This document shows positions 46,743 through 55,249 of a DNA stretch of 64,000 nucleotides, piece after piece. The stretch comes from Corynebacterium ulceribovis DSM 45146. Its GTDB lineage: Bacteria; Actinomycetota; Actinomycetes; Mycobacteriales; Mycobacteriaceae. The stretch lies in assembly GCF_000372445.1 (NCBI RefSeq), contig NZ_AQUY01000001.1, positions 93,157 through 157,156 on the forward strand. Direction: 5' to 3'. The notes under the pieces were generated by a model. The model did no database searches. It was not told the origin of the DNA and saw only the letters and a program-made list of their open reading frames with translations. Made by a program: the position numbers and the translations under genes. The stretch's first letter is position 1; each line of letters begins with the position of its first letter.

Positions 46743-46767
46743 CGCGGCGATACTGATCGCCAAGTAG

Positions 46768-47229
46768 CTAGTTGGTCTGGTCCGGAGCAGCGGGATCGTC
46801 GCTCGGCCCCTGTCCAGAGCCTTCGTCAAAAGAATCATCGTCGCGGGAGGCACCGCCGGCATCTTCCGAGCTTTTACCTCCAGCACCATGGTCACCGCCG
46901 CGAGCGTCGCTCGCGCCACCGCCTCCGCGATGGACGCCACCCGCGGCATCGCCGCCACCACCGCGAGCGCCACCGCCGCGAGCGCCTCCGGCACCACGGT
47001 CGCCGTCGGCGGATTTAGGTCGCCCGTATCCGTCAAGAAGCTCCTGCTGTTCGGCCCGACGCCGCTTGAACCGTTCCTTTTCAATCTGCCACAGGAAGTC
47101 CTCGTCGTCGTCTGGGCCCAGCGCGCGGCGGTCAACGGGGTCGACCTCCTTGCGCGACGGCGGCCCGAACGCATACCAAACGGCAACGACCGTGGCTACC
47201 ACCAGCAACAATAAAACGACGCGTCCCAC
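46768..47229 (-). CDS. Small membrane-anchored hypothetical protein, Gly/Asp-rich tail
   Basis: 153 residues. One N-terminal membrane segment (RVVLLLLVVATVVAVWYAF), a charged middle (DDDEDFLWQIEKERFKRRRA), then a low-complexity Gly/Ala/Arg and Asp tail that is probably disordered. The GTG start has a perfect AGGAGG six bases upstream, which rules out the longer in-frame extension. Function unknown; it neighbours menA in corynebacteria. Divergent from the DUF4229 gene. Confidence 0.7.
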   Translation of the reverse strand: MGRVVLLLLVVATVVAVWYAFGPPSRKEVDPVDRRALGPDDDEDFLWQIEKERFKRRRAEQQELLDGYGRPKSADGDRGAGGARGGGARGGGGDAAGGVHRGGGGASDARGGDHGAGGKSSEDAGGASRDDDSFDEGSGQGPSDDPAAPDQTN

Positions 47230-47257
47230 TTGATTCCTCCTTTTGTTCCAGAATACG

Positions 47258-47263
47258 TAGGCT
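47258..47263 (+). promoter_or_regulatory. -10 element of the DUF4229 gene
   Basis: TAGGCT ends 7 bases before the GTG at 47271. Confidence 0.45.
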
Positions 47264-47270
47264 AATAACC

Positions 47271-47687
47271 GTGAGTGACAATGACGATGTGATTTCCGAC
47301 AAGGCCGCCGCGAACGACGCCGCGACCAGCGACGCCTCGGCCACCCCGGCCAGCGACACCCCGGCCGCCGCGACCAGCGACACCCCGGCCGCCCCGGCCA
47401 GCCCGGCCAGCAACCCATTCCGCGATATGGCGGTTTACGGCCTGCTGCGCCTACTGCTGTTCATCGCGCTGACCGCATTCATCATGGGCGTCAGCTTCCT
47501 CATCGACCTGCCCGTCCCGCTGCTCATCGCCGCGATGCTCGCGCTGATTGTCGCCTTCCCGCTGTCCATGTTCCTATGGTCTGACCTGCGCAAACGCGTC
47601 AATCTCGGCATGGCGCAGTGGTCCGCGGAACGTAAGCGTCACAAGCAGTCGATTCGCCAGCAGCTCGCCGACCGCGAAGAACAATAA
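47271..47687 (+). CDS. DUF4229 family membrane protein
   Basis: 138 residues. An Ala/Thr/Ser/Asp/Pro-rich N-terminus built from short repeats (ATSDTPA-like), then two membrane segments and a basic C-terminus (WSDLRKRVNLGMAQWSAERK), matching DUF4229. Function unknown. GTG seven bases after TAGGCT. Convergent with menA, separated by a hairpin that contains the 11-mer. Confidence 0.75.
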   Translation: MSDNDDVISDKAAANDAATSDASATPASDTPAAATSDTPAAPASPASNPFRDMAVYGLLRLLLFIALTAFIMGVSFLIDLPVPLLIAAMLALIVAFPLSMFLWSDLRKRVNLGMAQWSAERKRHKQSIRQQLADREEQ

Positions 47688-47690
47688 GGA

Positions 47691-47728
47691 GCTTTTTGAC
47701 GTTCACTTCAACGTCAACGTCAATTAGC
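47691..47728. terminator. Hairpin between DUF4229 and menA built on the 11-mer
   Basis: GCTTTTTGACGTT is followed after six bases by AACGTCAA, giving an 8-bp stem TTGACGTT-CACTTC-AACGTCAA. A second complementary half-copy CGTCAATTAGC ends at 47728. It sits exactly between convergent stop codons, so it may terminate both genes. Confidence 0.5.
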
Positions 47729-48659
47729 CAAGCCCCAACGCCAGCGCCGTCACAACGGCCCACACCAGCATCGCCTTACCCGTCGCCCCCAACACCGGAA
47801 TGAGCGCCGCGCCCTGCGCGCCCCGCACCACGGGCAACGCCGCAGCCACCGCAAACACCGACGCTGTCAGCCCCGCCAGCGCCCACACCGAATGCGCAGC
47901 CAAGAACAAAGTCACCACAAAAGGCAGCGCGACCAGCCCGACATACAACATGCGGGTCCGCGGGTCACCGAGCAACACTGCCAGCGTAATCTTGCCTGCC
48001 ACCCGGTCCGTCGGAATATCGCGCAAGTTATTCGTCAGATTTACCGCCGCGGACAACGCACCAACCGCGACCGAACAGCCAAACCCAATCCAATCAACGC
48101 GCCCAAGCTGCGTGAACTGCGTGCCCAGCACCGCGACCAGGCCGAAGAAAATGAACACCGCCACTTCACCAAGGCCCATGTAGCCATACGGTTTCTTACC
48201 GCCGGTGTAGAACCACGCGCCGGCGATGCACAGTGCCCCAACCAGAATCAGCCACGGCGCTGACACCAGCGACAGCACCACACCAGCAAGCCCGGCGACG
48301 CCGAAACTGATAAATGCGGCGAACTTCACAGTTTGCGGGTCAGCGAGGCCGGAGCCGGTCAAGCGCAGGGGGCCAGAGCGGTCGTCATCGGTGCCGCGAA
48401 TGCCATCGGAGTAGTCGTTGGCGTAGTTCACGCCGATAATCAGCGCCCACGCGACCAGCCCAGCGAGCACCGCCTGCCACCACGACGCGCCATCGGATGC
48501 TGCGGCAGCGCCGGTACCTGCGACAACGGGGGCGAAAGCGTTGGCCCAGGTGTGTGGCCGGGCGCCCTCTAGCCAGTCAGCGGCCGTGGCGGTGCTGCCG
48601 CCGGCGCCGGGCCAGTTGCCTGCGGAGCCGGTTGGTGCGCGGAAATGAAGTCGAGACAT
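47724..48659 (-). CDS. menA: 1,4-dihydroxy-2-naphthoate polyprenyltransferase
   Basis: 311 residues, UbiA family, about eight membrane segments. Attaches the polyprenyl tail to dihydroxynaphthoate, giving demethylmenaquinone. The two Asp-rich prenyl-diphosphate motifs are [17 protein letters not shown] and [14 protein letters not shown]. The ATG giving [10 protein letters not shown] is chosen; GACAAT lies six bases upstream. An earlier in-frame start would run over 300 bases with no similarity. Confidence 0.92.
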   Translation of the reverse strand: MSRLHFRAPTGSAGNWPGAGGSTATAADWLEGARPHTWANAFAPVVAGTGAAAASDGASWWQAVLAGLVAWALIIGVNYANDYSDGIRGTDDDRSGPLRLTGSGLADPQTVKFAAFISFGVAGLAGVVLSLVSAPWLILVGALCIAGAWFYTGGKKPYGYMGLGEVAVFIFFGLVAVLGTQFTQLGRVDWIGFGCSVAVGALSAAVNLTNNLRDIPTDRVAGKITLAVLLGDPRTRMLYVGLVALPFVVTLFLAAHSVWALAGLTASVFAVAAALPVVRGAQGAALIPVLGATGKAMLVWAVVTALALGLG

Positions 48660-48807
48660 GGTGCCATTGTCCCCCTTTTCCGTGGCGAAGGCGAAGCCGC
48701 CCTGTTGCGCCGAATGGGCGGTTGGCCCCATAACGTCAATAAGCTTTCGGTTGACGCATGCCGTAAAGTGGCGGGGAACCCGTTGTCGATAGAAAGGCCA
48801 CCGTAGC

Positions 48808-49680
48808 GTGAAGCTGTGGTATATCGCAGGCCAGGTGGCAAGCTTTTTCATTACGCTGTTCCGCTTGTTGCCGCTGAAAGTTAGCAATTCGCTGCGCATC
48901 CATAGCCCGCGGATCCCACAGGACGGCGAAGTGGTCATTTCGCTGACGACGCACGGCACTCGCCTGAACAAAGTGTTTTACGCAATTGAGTCGCTGGCGC
49001 GCGGCACCGTGCAGGCTCCAATTGTGCTGTGGCTTGATGAGCCTGACTTTAACCGAAAATGGCCGCGGTCGCTGCGACGCCTGGTGAAACGCGGCCTTGA
49101 GGTGCGGTGCTCCGATGGCATGTTCGGTCCGCACACCAAATATTGGCCGATGTTCCGCGAGGTGGTCGGCACCGGCAAGCGCGTCGCCACCGCCGATGAC
49201 GACATCATTTACCCGATTTGGTGGCTGGATCGACTGCTGGAAACCCAGGCGCATCGCCCAGACAGCGTCGTGTGCTACCGCGCGCACCGCATCGAGATGC
49301 GCGACGGCGACATCCTGCCGTACGCAAAATGGACGAGCGTGGATAACTGCAGCCCGTCGTTTCTGCATTTCGCCACGGGTGTGTCCGGGGTGCTGTACCC
49401 AATCGTTGCTATTGACGCATTGGTTGCGGCCGGCGATAGCTTTTTGACGGTTACCCCGAAGGCGGATGACATTTGGCTGCATGCGGTGGAACTGCGCAAC
49501 GGGATTAAGGTGCGGCAGGTATTCGGGTACTCCCGGAACTTCGCGATCGTGCCATCGACGCAGCTCAATGGGCTGATTATGCTGAACATTCTTGGCGGCG
49601 GGAATGATGAGCAGATGAAAAAGGTGTACACCGACGCCGACAAGGCGGTGCTGCAGGCCGCTGCCGACGAGGAAGAGTAG
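48808..49680 (+). CDS. GT-A type glycosyltransferase-like protein
   Basis: 290 residues. An N-terminal hydrophobic stretch, then a GT-A-like domain: [30 protein letters not shown] and the metal-binding [19 protein letters not shown]. Donor and acceptor are unknown; a cell-wall glycan is likely by context of the organism. GAAAGG lies about ten bases before the GTG. An exact GCTTTTTGACG is at 49439-49449. Confidence 0.78.
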   Translation: MKLWYIAGQVASFFITLFRLLPLKVSNSLRIHSPRIPQDGEVVISLTTHGTRLNKVFYAIESLARGTVQAPIVLWLDEPDFNRKWPRSLRRLVKRGLEVRCSDGMFGPHTKYWPMFREVVGTGKRVATADDDIIYPIWWLDRLLETQAHRPDSVVCYRAHRIEMRDGDILPYAKWTSVDNCSPSFLHFATGVSGVLYPIVAIDALVAAGDSFLTVTPKADDIWLHAVELRNGIKVRQVFGYSRNFAIVPSTQLNGLIMLNILGGGNDEQMKKVYTDADKAVLQAAADEEE

Positions 49681-49710
49681 CTCGGGGTTGCTCGGGGTAG
49701 CTCGTTGGAT
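49678..49710. repeat. 10-bp tandem repeat at the glycosyltransferase stop
   Basis: Units GCTCGGGGTT, GCTCGGGGTA, GCTCGTTGGA follow the TAG directly. Confidence 0.6.
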
Positions 49711-49818
49711 TGCTTCGCGCGTGGGGTGACCTGACGCAGGTTGCTTGGGTAGCCCGGAGGGTTGCACCGCAGGGATGTCGGCGGTTTGGAACCCGTTCGC
49801 TCGGTCGCGGTCGCGAGA

Positions 49819-49884
49819 TCACTTTTGCACTGCCATTACAACGCGGCTGGACCCAAAAGCTGACCTTTGGCAGTGCGAAAGTGA
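49819..49884. repeat. 66-bp inverted-repeat element, copy 4
   Basis: Arms TCACTTTTGCACTGCCA (49819-49835) and TGGCAGTGCGAAAGTGA (49868-49884). The single difference would be a U-G pair in plus-strand RNA. Interior 32 bases. Confidence 0.9.
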
Positions 49885-49913
49885 CCTTCCGCCGGAACCC
49901 TCCCATTTTTCGG

Positions 49914-50003
49914 CAGTTTTCTAGGAGCATTGTCAGTTTTCTAGGGGTGCTGTCCGTTTTCCAGAAGAATTGCCCGTTGTCCAGGAGCATTGCCCGTTTT
50001 CCC
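49914..50003. repeat. 20-bp tandem repeat, 4.5 units
   Basis: Exact 20-base period: CAGTTTTCTAGGAGCATTGT (49914-49933), then three variants beginning CAGTTTT, CCGTTTT and CCGTTGT, and a half unit. Confidence 0.9.
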
Positions 50004-50106
50004 ACGATGGCCGACGGATTTCCCGCGGCGGTACAAAGCGTTCCTGGGTTTTCGTGCGCAGCCCGCGCATGTCGCGGGCTTATTTCAGAGACTCGATGGG
50101 CCGAGA

Positions 50107-50172
50107 TCCCTTTCGCACTGCCAAACTCACCGTTTGTTGCGGATCTGGTTCGCTATGGCAGTGCGAAAGTGA
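50107..50172. repeat. 66-bp inverted-repeat element, copy 5
   Basis: Arms TCCCTTTCGCACTGCCA (50107-50123) and TGGCAGTGCGAAAGTGA (50156-50172), one mismatch, interior 32 bases. Confidence 0.9.
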
Positions 50173-50220
50173 CATCGACCGAAAAACGGAAGCCTAGCGC
50201 GGCAACAAGCCACGTCTTTC

Positions 50221-50263
50221 AAAAAGGAATACTGACGGCCGCATCCGCGGCCGGCCCTTTTTT
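50221..50263. terminator. GC hairpin family, copy B (bidirectional terminator)
   Basis: AAAAAGG, then CGGCCGCATCCGCGGCCGGC with a GGCCGC-ATCC-GCGGCC stem (50237-50252), then six T. Between convergent genes. Confidence 0.8.
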
Positions 50264-50278
50264 AATTCAAGGGTCGAG

Positions 50279-51601
50279 CTACTTGAGGCCTAGTGCTTCA
50301 ACAGCCATCCGCTGCGCGCTCTGTCGGTCAACCTTTCCAGGACCAACCGTGGGCAACGTCGCTACCTGCACAAATGCTCGTGGAATCAGGTGCCGGTGTA
50401 CTCGGTCCGCCAGCCAGGCTTTCAGCTCTGGCCCGGCCACACCCGCGGTTGCCGCCGCATTTTCGGGTCCCCTCTGCCCGGGAACCACAAGTGCGACCGC
50501 CTGTTCGCCAAGCTCGGGATGCGGCGCCGCAACAACCACGCACGCAGCAACCCCTGGGTGCTGCGCCAACTCACTTTCAATGCTGGTCGGCAAAATCTTC
50601 AGGCCACCAGAGTTGATGACATCGTCGGCTCGGCCAAGAACTTCCAAGACCCCGTCGGAGGTAATTCGGCCCAGGTCGGAAGTGATAAAAGTGTTCTGGA
50701 CCTGGCCCCCGACCGCCTGCGGCCCCGGTGGGGAACCCGCCAAGCGGAAGTCCGCGGAGCCGGGTACGTTGCGGTAGCCGTGTGCGACCATTGGGCCGGT
50801 TAGTTCGATTCGGCCGACGTCACCCCGGCCGGCGACGTCACCCCGGCCGCCACCTCCGACATCACCGCCACCACCGCCGACGTCACCCCGGCCGCCGCCT
50901 GCGATAGCAATGTCCACTCCAGCCAGCGGACGTCCGTCGTACACGCAGCCACCTGCGGTTTCGCTCGAACCATACGTCAGTACCACATTCACCCCGAGCT
51001 GCCGCGCCCGCTTCACGAGCGCCGGCGGCGTGGCTTGCCCGCCGCACAGCACCGCGTCGAAGGTTCGTAGTGCGTCAACCCCCAATGCGTCATCAAGCAA
51101 CTGGGAAAGCTGAAGGGGGACAATCGAAGTGAGGCGCCGGGCACCGGTCATCCTCTCCGCGGCGTCGGCGAAGCTGCCACCTGGCGGCAGTACAACCGGT
51201 GTGGTGCCGGCGTGGATGGACCGCAGCAGCACTTGCAGCCCGGCAATGTGGCTCGCCGGCAGCGCGAGTAGCCATTGACCAGTGCCGATGCGCGCGGCGG
51301 TGGCGTCGGCGGAGGCCGTGAGGTGTGCGGCCGACAGTTGCGAACCTTTCGGCGTGCCTGTCGAGCCGGAGGTGGGGACGACCAGCGCGACTGAATCGAT
51401 GGCTTCGCCGGGGCGTTGGGTGGCGCGCAGCAGCTCGGCGCGGTGTGGGTCGTCGGTAGGCAGGGGGAGCCAAGCCGCGGTGCCGGCGAGTGCGCGCTCG
51501 AGGTGGGGGAGGATGCCAAGCACGGCGGGGCCGGGTGGGACAGGCAGCGGCTGGAGAATCACACTGTCACGGTACCGCAGGCCGCCGACCACCTCCCGCA
51601 C
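50279..51601 (-). CDS. menE: o-Succinylbenzoate-CoA ligase
   Basis: 440 residues. ANL-family enzyme activating o-succinylbenzoate with CoA and ATP in menaquinone synthesis. LVVPTSGSTGTPKGSQLS is the ATP loop, VLTYGSSETAGG the A5 motif, and GPGKVDRQS carries the terminal Lys. Residues about 230-262 form an unusual GDVGGGG-type repeat insert between VDIAIAG and RIELTGPMVAHGY. It lies downstream of a 106-residue gene on the same strand with a hairpin between. Confidence 0.9.
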   Translation of the reverse strand: MREVVGGLRYRDSVILQPLPVPPGPAVLGILPHLERALAGTAAWLPLPTDDPHRAELLRATQRPGEAIDSVALVVPTSGSTGTPKGSQLSAAHLTASADATAARIGTGQWLLALPASHIAGLQVLLRSIHAGTTPVVLPPGGSFADAAERMTGARRLTSIVPLQLSQLLDDALGVDALRTFDAVLCGGQATPPALVKRARQLGVNVVLTYGSSETAGGCVYDGRPLAGVDIAIAGGGRGDVGGGGGDVGGGGRGDVAGRGDVGRIELTGPMVAHGYRNVPGSADFRLAGSPPGPQAVGGQVQNTFITSDLGRITSDGVLEVLGRADDVINSGGLKILPTSIESELAQHPGVAACVVVAAPHPELGEQAVALVVPGQRGPENAAATAGVAGPELKAWLADRVHRHLIPRAFVQVATLPTVGPGKVDRQSAQRMAVEALGLK

Positions 51602-51607
51602 GCACGG

Positions 51608-51645
51608 AAAGGCCCCGCCAGCGTTCTGCTTGTGCAGTGCTGACG
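51608..51645 (-). terminator. Hairpin between the 106-residue gene and menE
   Basis: GCCCCGTCAGC and GCTGGCGGGGC pair almost fully around a long loop. Only a weak CCTTTCC follows on the minus strand, so it may be a processing or attenuating stem rather than a full terminator. Confidence 0.4.
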
Positions 51646-51677
51646 GGGCGATTCGCTTGAGGATGTGTTGGCGTGCG

Positions 51678-51998
51678 CTACGCGGTCATTCCGAGGTGAC
51701 GCAGGTGCTTCATGTAGCCGCGGATTTCGGACTTGGTGGCCTTATTGCCGGTCATGTGCTTGTAAACCCATGCGACATCATCGTTGTCTGCCGGGGTGCG
51801 GCCGTATTCGATGAGGCGGAATACCATTTCGTCGTCGGAAATTTCCTTCTTCGCCCACTGGCCGAACAGCATGGAGAATACGCTGCGTGGGTTTGGGTCC
51901 TGGAAGAAGTTGAGGAATGCGCGTGGAGCTGCGGTCAGTGCGCGTACTGCGCCAGACTGTGACTGGGCGGCACGGGAGGGTTGCATTGTTGCGGTCAT
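51678..51998 (-). CDS. Hypothetical 106-residue protein
   Basis: A helical, soluble small protein: AAPRAFLNFFQDPNPRSVFS, then EISDDEMVFRLIEYGRTPAD and a basic end with NKATKSEIRGYMKHLRHLG. No known domain recognised. AGGAGG-like sequence (aaaaggaggcacg) precedes the ATG. Upstream is a 479-base gene-free region with repeated GTTAAC motifs, so its expression is probably controlled. Same strand as menE. Confidence 0.65.
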   Translation of the reverse strand: MTATMQPSRAAQSQSGAVRALTAAPRAFLNFFQDPNPRSVFSMLFGQWAKKEISDDEMVFRLIEYGRTPADNDDVAWVYKHMTGNKATKSEIRGYMKHLRHLGMTA

Positions 51999-52477
51999 AG
52001 TAAACGTGCCTCCTTTTCAAGGCTCTAGGTGGTGGGTCAATCCATGAACAATTTGTTAACCCGTTGTTTACCTAGGGCTAGTTTAACCCGGCCGATAGGT
52101 TAACGCAAGGTTAACAATGAAGATTTGTGAAATTGGTTATAGGACAGGGTATTTCAATAATAAATCTGTCTACCTGCGGTGATGCTGTTTGTTGTGTCAG
52201 TTCACTTTAGGTTAACTTTTCGGTGCCGCTGAGTTTACCTGTGATGGCAGCCACTTTCTGGCATTTCGCTTTTTGACGTTTACCGCCGACCGCTCGCAAC
52301 CATTAGCCCCGGTACCCCCGCTCGAATCCCGTCCTCACGTGCACCGGATCATCTCCTCGCTTCCACCTGGACCCACTCACCGGCCCACCGCCGGGACCCG
52401 CACACCGCCGAACCCTAGCCACCTAGCAACCTGGTCACTTGGCCACGCCTAGCAACCTGGTCACTTGGCCACGCTAA
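51999..52477. promoter_or_regulatory. Gene-free region with repeated GTTAAC motifs
   Basis: AT-rich compared with its surroundings. GTTAAC occurs at 52055, 52099, 52110 and 52211, with near-copies GTTTAC (52066) and GTTTAAC (52081). Two exact copies are 11 bases apart, one helical turn. Looks like a multi-site operator for the 106-residue gene. The menB-proximal end has an exact GCTTTTTGACG (52268) and a 26-bp duplication. Confidence 0.5.
52422..52473. repeat. 26-bp perfect tandem duplication at the menB 3' end
   Basis: CCTAGCAACCTGGTCACTTG plus six bases, repeated exactly at 52422-52447 and 52448-52473, ending 4 bases before the menB stop codon. Confidence 0.95.
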
Positions 52478-53452
52478 TTAGTAGTAAAACGGAAACTCCT
52501 CCCACCGCGGTTCGCGCTTTTCTAGGAACGACTCCTTGCCTTCAACTGCTTCGTCAGTCATGTACGCCAACCGGGTCGCTTCACCTGCGAAAACCTGCTG
52601 GCCCATCAGGCCGTCGTCGGTCAGGTTGAAGGCGAACTTCAGCATGCGCTGCGCCGTCGGGGATTTGCCATTAATCTCGCGCGCCGCCTGGATCGCTTCG
52701 GCCTCCAGTTCCGCGTGGTCAGCGACAATGTTCACCGCGCCCATCCGCTGCATCGTTTCGGCATCGTAGCTGCGGCCGAGGAAGAAAATCTCGCGCGCAA
52801 ACTTCTGCCCAACTTGCTTGGCTAGGTACGCCGACCCATATCCGGCATCGAAACTGCCGACATCGGCATCGGTTTGCTTGAACCGCGCTTCCTGCCGCGA
52901 CGCAATCGTCAGGTCACACACCACATGAAGCGAGTGCCCACCACCGGCCGCCCACCCGTTGACCACGGCAATCACGACCTTCGGCATGGTACGAATCAGC
53001 CGCTGCACCTCGAGGATGTGCAGTCGTCCGCCTTCGACTTTCGCGCGCGCTTCATCGACTCCGCTTGCATCGGCCGCCGCCACATCGTTGTCGTGGTTGG
53101 TGGCGTACTGGTAACCGGAGCGTCCACGAATTCGCTGGTCACCGCCACTGCAGAACGCCCAACCGCCGTCTTTGCTGCTTGGGCCGTTGCCGGTCAGCAG
53201 GATGACTCCGACGTCAGGGGTTCGCCGCGCGTGGTCGAGCGCCCGATACAGCTCGTCGACGGTGTGTGGCCGGAATGCGTTGCGTACTTCCGGCCGGTCA
53301 AAAGCGATGCGCACAATGCCGTCTTTGCGCTGGTCACCGACGTGGCGGTGGTAGGTGATGTCGGTGAGGTCGTCGAACCCGTCGACGGCGCGCCATTGCG
53401 TTGGGTCGAATGGGTTGTCGGTGCTGTACTGCGGTTTTTGTGTTGTGTTCAT
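52478..53452 (-). CDS. menB: 1,4-Dihydroxy-2-naphthoyl-CoA synthase
   Basis: 324 residues. Crotonase-fold enzyme closing the second ring in menaquinone synthesis. WAFCSGGDQRIRG, VNGWAAGGGHSLHVVCDLTI and GSFDAGYGSAYLAKQVGQKF are diagnostic. The start is the ATG (NTTQKPQYSTDNPFDPTQW) six bases after TACCCT; the longer frame upstream overlaps the next gene and has no similarity. Transcribed opposite to menC/menD. Confidence 0.95.
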   Translation of the reverse strand: MNTTQKPQYSTDNPFDPTQWRAVDGFDDLTDITYHRHVGDQRKDGIVRIAFDRPEVRNAFRPHTVDELYRALDHARRTPDVGVILLTGNGPSSKDGGWAFCSGGDQRIRGRSGYQYATNHDNDVAAADASGVDEARAKVEGGRLHILEVQRLIRTMPKVVIAVVNGWAAGGGHSLHVVCDLTIASRQEARFKQTDADVGSFDAGYGSAYLAKQVGQKFAREIFFLGRSYDAETMQRMGAVNIVADHAELEAEAIQAAREINGKSPTAQRMLKFAFNLTDDGLMGQQVFAGEATRLAYMTDEAVEGKESFLEKREPRWEEFPFYY

Positions 53453-53458
53453 ATCGCA

Positions 53459-53464
53459 AGGGTA
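53459..53464 (-). promoter_or_regulatory. -10 element of menB
   Basis: TACCCT on the minus strand ends 6 bases before the menB ATG. Confidence 0.5.
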
Positions 53465-53472
53465 GCGGTTGG

Positions 53473-54723
53473 TTAGCCCGCGGCGGCGTGCCACAGCCAG
53501 ACTGCGTTGATGCGGTCGGTTGCCAGGATGCTGCGGGTGCGTCGTTCTTTGAGGGCGGCTCGGATTTCCGCGAGGACTTCGGGCAGATGCAGGTCGATGC
53601 ATTCGCAGGTGAATCGGAGGAGCAGCCAGCCGGCGCGAGCGGCGGCGTTTGATTTCCATCGGTCGACGATGAATGGCTTTTCTTGGTGGTGATACTGCCA
53701 AGAATCGACCTCTACCAGCACTTTCTCCTTTGGAAATGCCAGGTCATATGTGTAGGGCCCAACGCGGAAGTTCGTTCTCGGCCGGTAGCCTTCCTGGTGC
53801 AATGGCCGCAACACTTCGCGCTCTAGCCCGGATGACGTCCCGATTTCGGTTTTCACCAGCATTTGCTTGATGACGTTTATGCCCCGCGGTGAACATCGAC
53901 TGATGTCTTTTTCTAGGTTCTCGTTTCCACGGAGGCCACTGTAGTGGTCGATGAGGAAGCATTTGAGCTGGGCGACAAGTGCTTTGAGGCGGTCGCGAAT
54001 GGTGTGATGTTTGGTGCTTTCTTTCCACTCGCGGTGCTTGTCTCGTTTTCCGTTTCGGTAAAAGCGTCGTTTGCGGCGGCGGTCTTTGAGCTCGGGGATT
54101 GAGTATGTGGAGGCGGTGCCGAATTCACTTGTTAATTGCGGTATTTGACGGATGATGTCGGCAACGGCGGCGACGGGAGGCACAACTCGAATGCCGTCGT
54201 CGAGCGTTCGGCTGGGCAGAACACGGCTGGTGCGAACTTTGAGGAACCAGTCATCGGTTGCGTTGCACCCTCGTGGCGCCCGAGCTGCTGCCGGCCATGG
54301 GAATGTGGGCCGCAACGCTTGGGGTCCCCGCACCTGCTTCCGCCTCCGCCGCTTCACTGTCCCTCCCGTACTCGCTCCTCCCACATCCGTCCCTCCCAGC
54401 TGTTGGGCAGACAGCTCGTCTTCTTCAAACATGACCGCATCGTCGTGGGTGAGGTCATAGGGAAGTTGGAATCCGTACAGGTAGAGGGCAGTGAAGCCGG
54501 TGAATACTATCTCGGGGCGGATCTGGTGCAGTGCTTTGAGTGCTTGTCGACGAGAAACGTTGCCGTCCACGTAGTACCCGCGAATCAAACGAAGCAGTGT
54601 CCGGTCGCGCAGCGCCTTAGCAAGCTTCCGGGAATGGTATCCGTGTTCCCGCAGTTCAGTAGTGGTGTAGATCCGCACAGCGCCATCGGTTGACTGTGCT
54701 TCGGTTGCGGTGATTGCTGACAT
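53473..54723 (-). CDS. AbiEi-like wHTH plus DUF559 nuclease-like protein
   Basis: 416 residues. The N-terminus (IYTTTELREHGYHSRKLAKA ... LIRGYYVDG) resembles the winged-helix of AbiEi-type antitoxins. The C-terminus is a DUF559 domain of the PD-(D/E)xK/Vsr group: FRVGPYTYDLAFPKEKVLVE, then VDSWQYHHQEKPF and RAGWLLLRFTCECI, with the Asp, Glu and following residues of the nuclease core visible. The middle is basic. Such proteins are common, multicopy and uncharacterised in actinobacteria. It separates menB from menC/menD and no partner toxin gene is adjacent. Confidence 0.8.
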   Translation of the reverse strand: MSAITATEAQSTDGAVRIYTTTELREHGYHSRKLAKALRDRTLLRLIRGYYVDGNVSRRQALKALHQIRPEIVFTGFTALYLYGFQLPYDLTHDDAVMFEEDELSAQQLGGTDVGGASTGGTVKRRRRKQVRGPQALRPTFPWPAAARAPRGCNATDDWFLKVRTSRVLPSRTLDDGIRVVPPVAAVADIIRQIPQLTSEFGTASTYSIPELKDRRRKRRFYRNGKRDKHREWKESTKHHTIRDRLKALVAQLKCFLIDHYSGLRGNENLEKDISRCSPRGINVIKQMLVKTEIGTSSGLEREVLRPLHQEGYRPRTNFRVGPYTYDLAFPKEKVLVEVDSWQYHHQEKPFIVDRWKSNAAARAGWLLLRFTCECIDLHLPEVLAEIRAALKERRTRSILATDRINAVWLWHAAAG

Positions 54724-54932
54724 GTTCCCCCATCCCGGTTGTCGGATGTCTGCATCCTTTCAACGTCTCTGCAATTGGCGCCGGGCCTGAGGAGCTTTGC
54801 GGTCCGTAATTGTGGATAAACATTGTGTTGTGAATTCCCGTCGCGTTGCCTAGAAGCTCATCGGTCTTGCCTGCGTTCAACTCTGCCTGCGAGCTCATCA
54901 ACCTTGCTTCTCACTGTTGCGTCACTTTTGCG

Positions 54933-54998
54933 TCACTTTCGCACTGTCAAGCCGTCTGGAATCTATCCACTTCCTTGTTTATGGCAGTGCAAAAGTGA
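54933..54998. repeat. 66-bp inverted-repeat element, copy 6
   Basis: Arms TCACTTTCGCACTGTCA (54933-54949) and TGGCAGTGCAAAAGTGA (54982-54998), two differences, interior 32 bases. Confidence 0.9.
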
Positions 54999-55202
54999 AA
55001 TGCCTCCTTCCCTATGTCATCGTTTTCGATTGGTGGGGTGTAGGGCTTCGGGGACTTCGAGCGCTGGCGTTTCCGGCTGTGAATTAGCGGTGCCGTTGTG
55101 CCGGGAGATGTTCTTTGCTGAAGCCGAGACGCGGCTCTGGTTTCGATCGAGTTCCGCCGTTCGAAGTCAGCACTGAAACCACAATCAGATATCCCGAAAT
55201 AC

Positions 55203-55249
55203 AAAAAGTAATGGTCGGCCGCATCCGCGGCCGGCAGTAATTCCTTTTT
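55203..55249. terminator. GC hairpin family, copy C
   Basis: AAAAA, CGGCCGCATCCGCGGCCGGC (identical to copy B over 20 bases; stem 55217-55232), then CCTTTTT. Unlike copies A and B it lies between divergent genes, so it has no obvious gene to terminate. Confidence 0.75.

Larger units (their letters stand above)
46266..46767. other. Repeat-rich intergenic region I
   Basis: The rest of the 706-base gap between convergent rmlA and the next minus-strand gene holds 66-bp elements 2 and 3 and hairpin A, listed separately. Open frames across it encode the arm sequences and are not credible genes. Confidence 0.6.
49711..50278. other. Repeat-rich intergenic region II
   Basis: Between the convergent glycosyltransferase and menE genes. 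No gene seen. Holds 66-bp elements 4 and 5, a 20-bp tandem repeat and hairpin B. Confidence 0.6.

Noticed and set aside
46489..46767. Open frames of 70-120 codons across the repeat clusters (also 46416-46640, 49710-50777, 55256-55648, 55446-56102)
   Set aside because: Their translations are made largely of the arm sequences (for example ITFALP and SAKVT strings), lack family similarity and are not preceded by start signals.
47724..48971. menA with a 104-residue N-terminal extension
   Set aside because: The extension has no UbiA similarity and overlaps the start region of the divergent glycosyltransferase gene; GACAAT before the internal ATG supports the shorter form.
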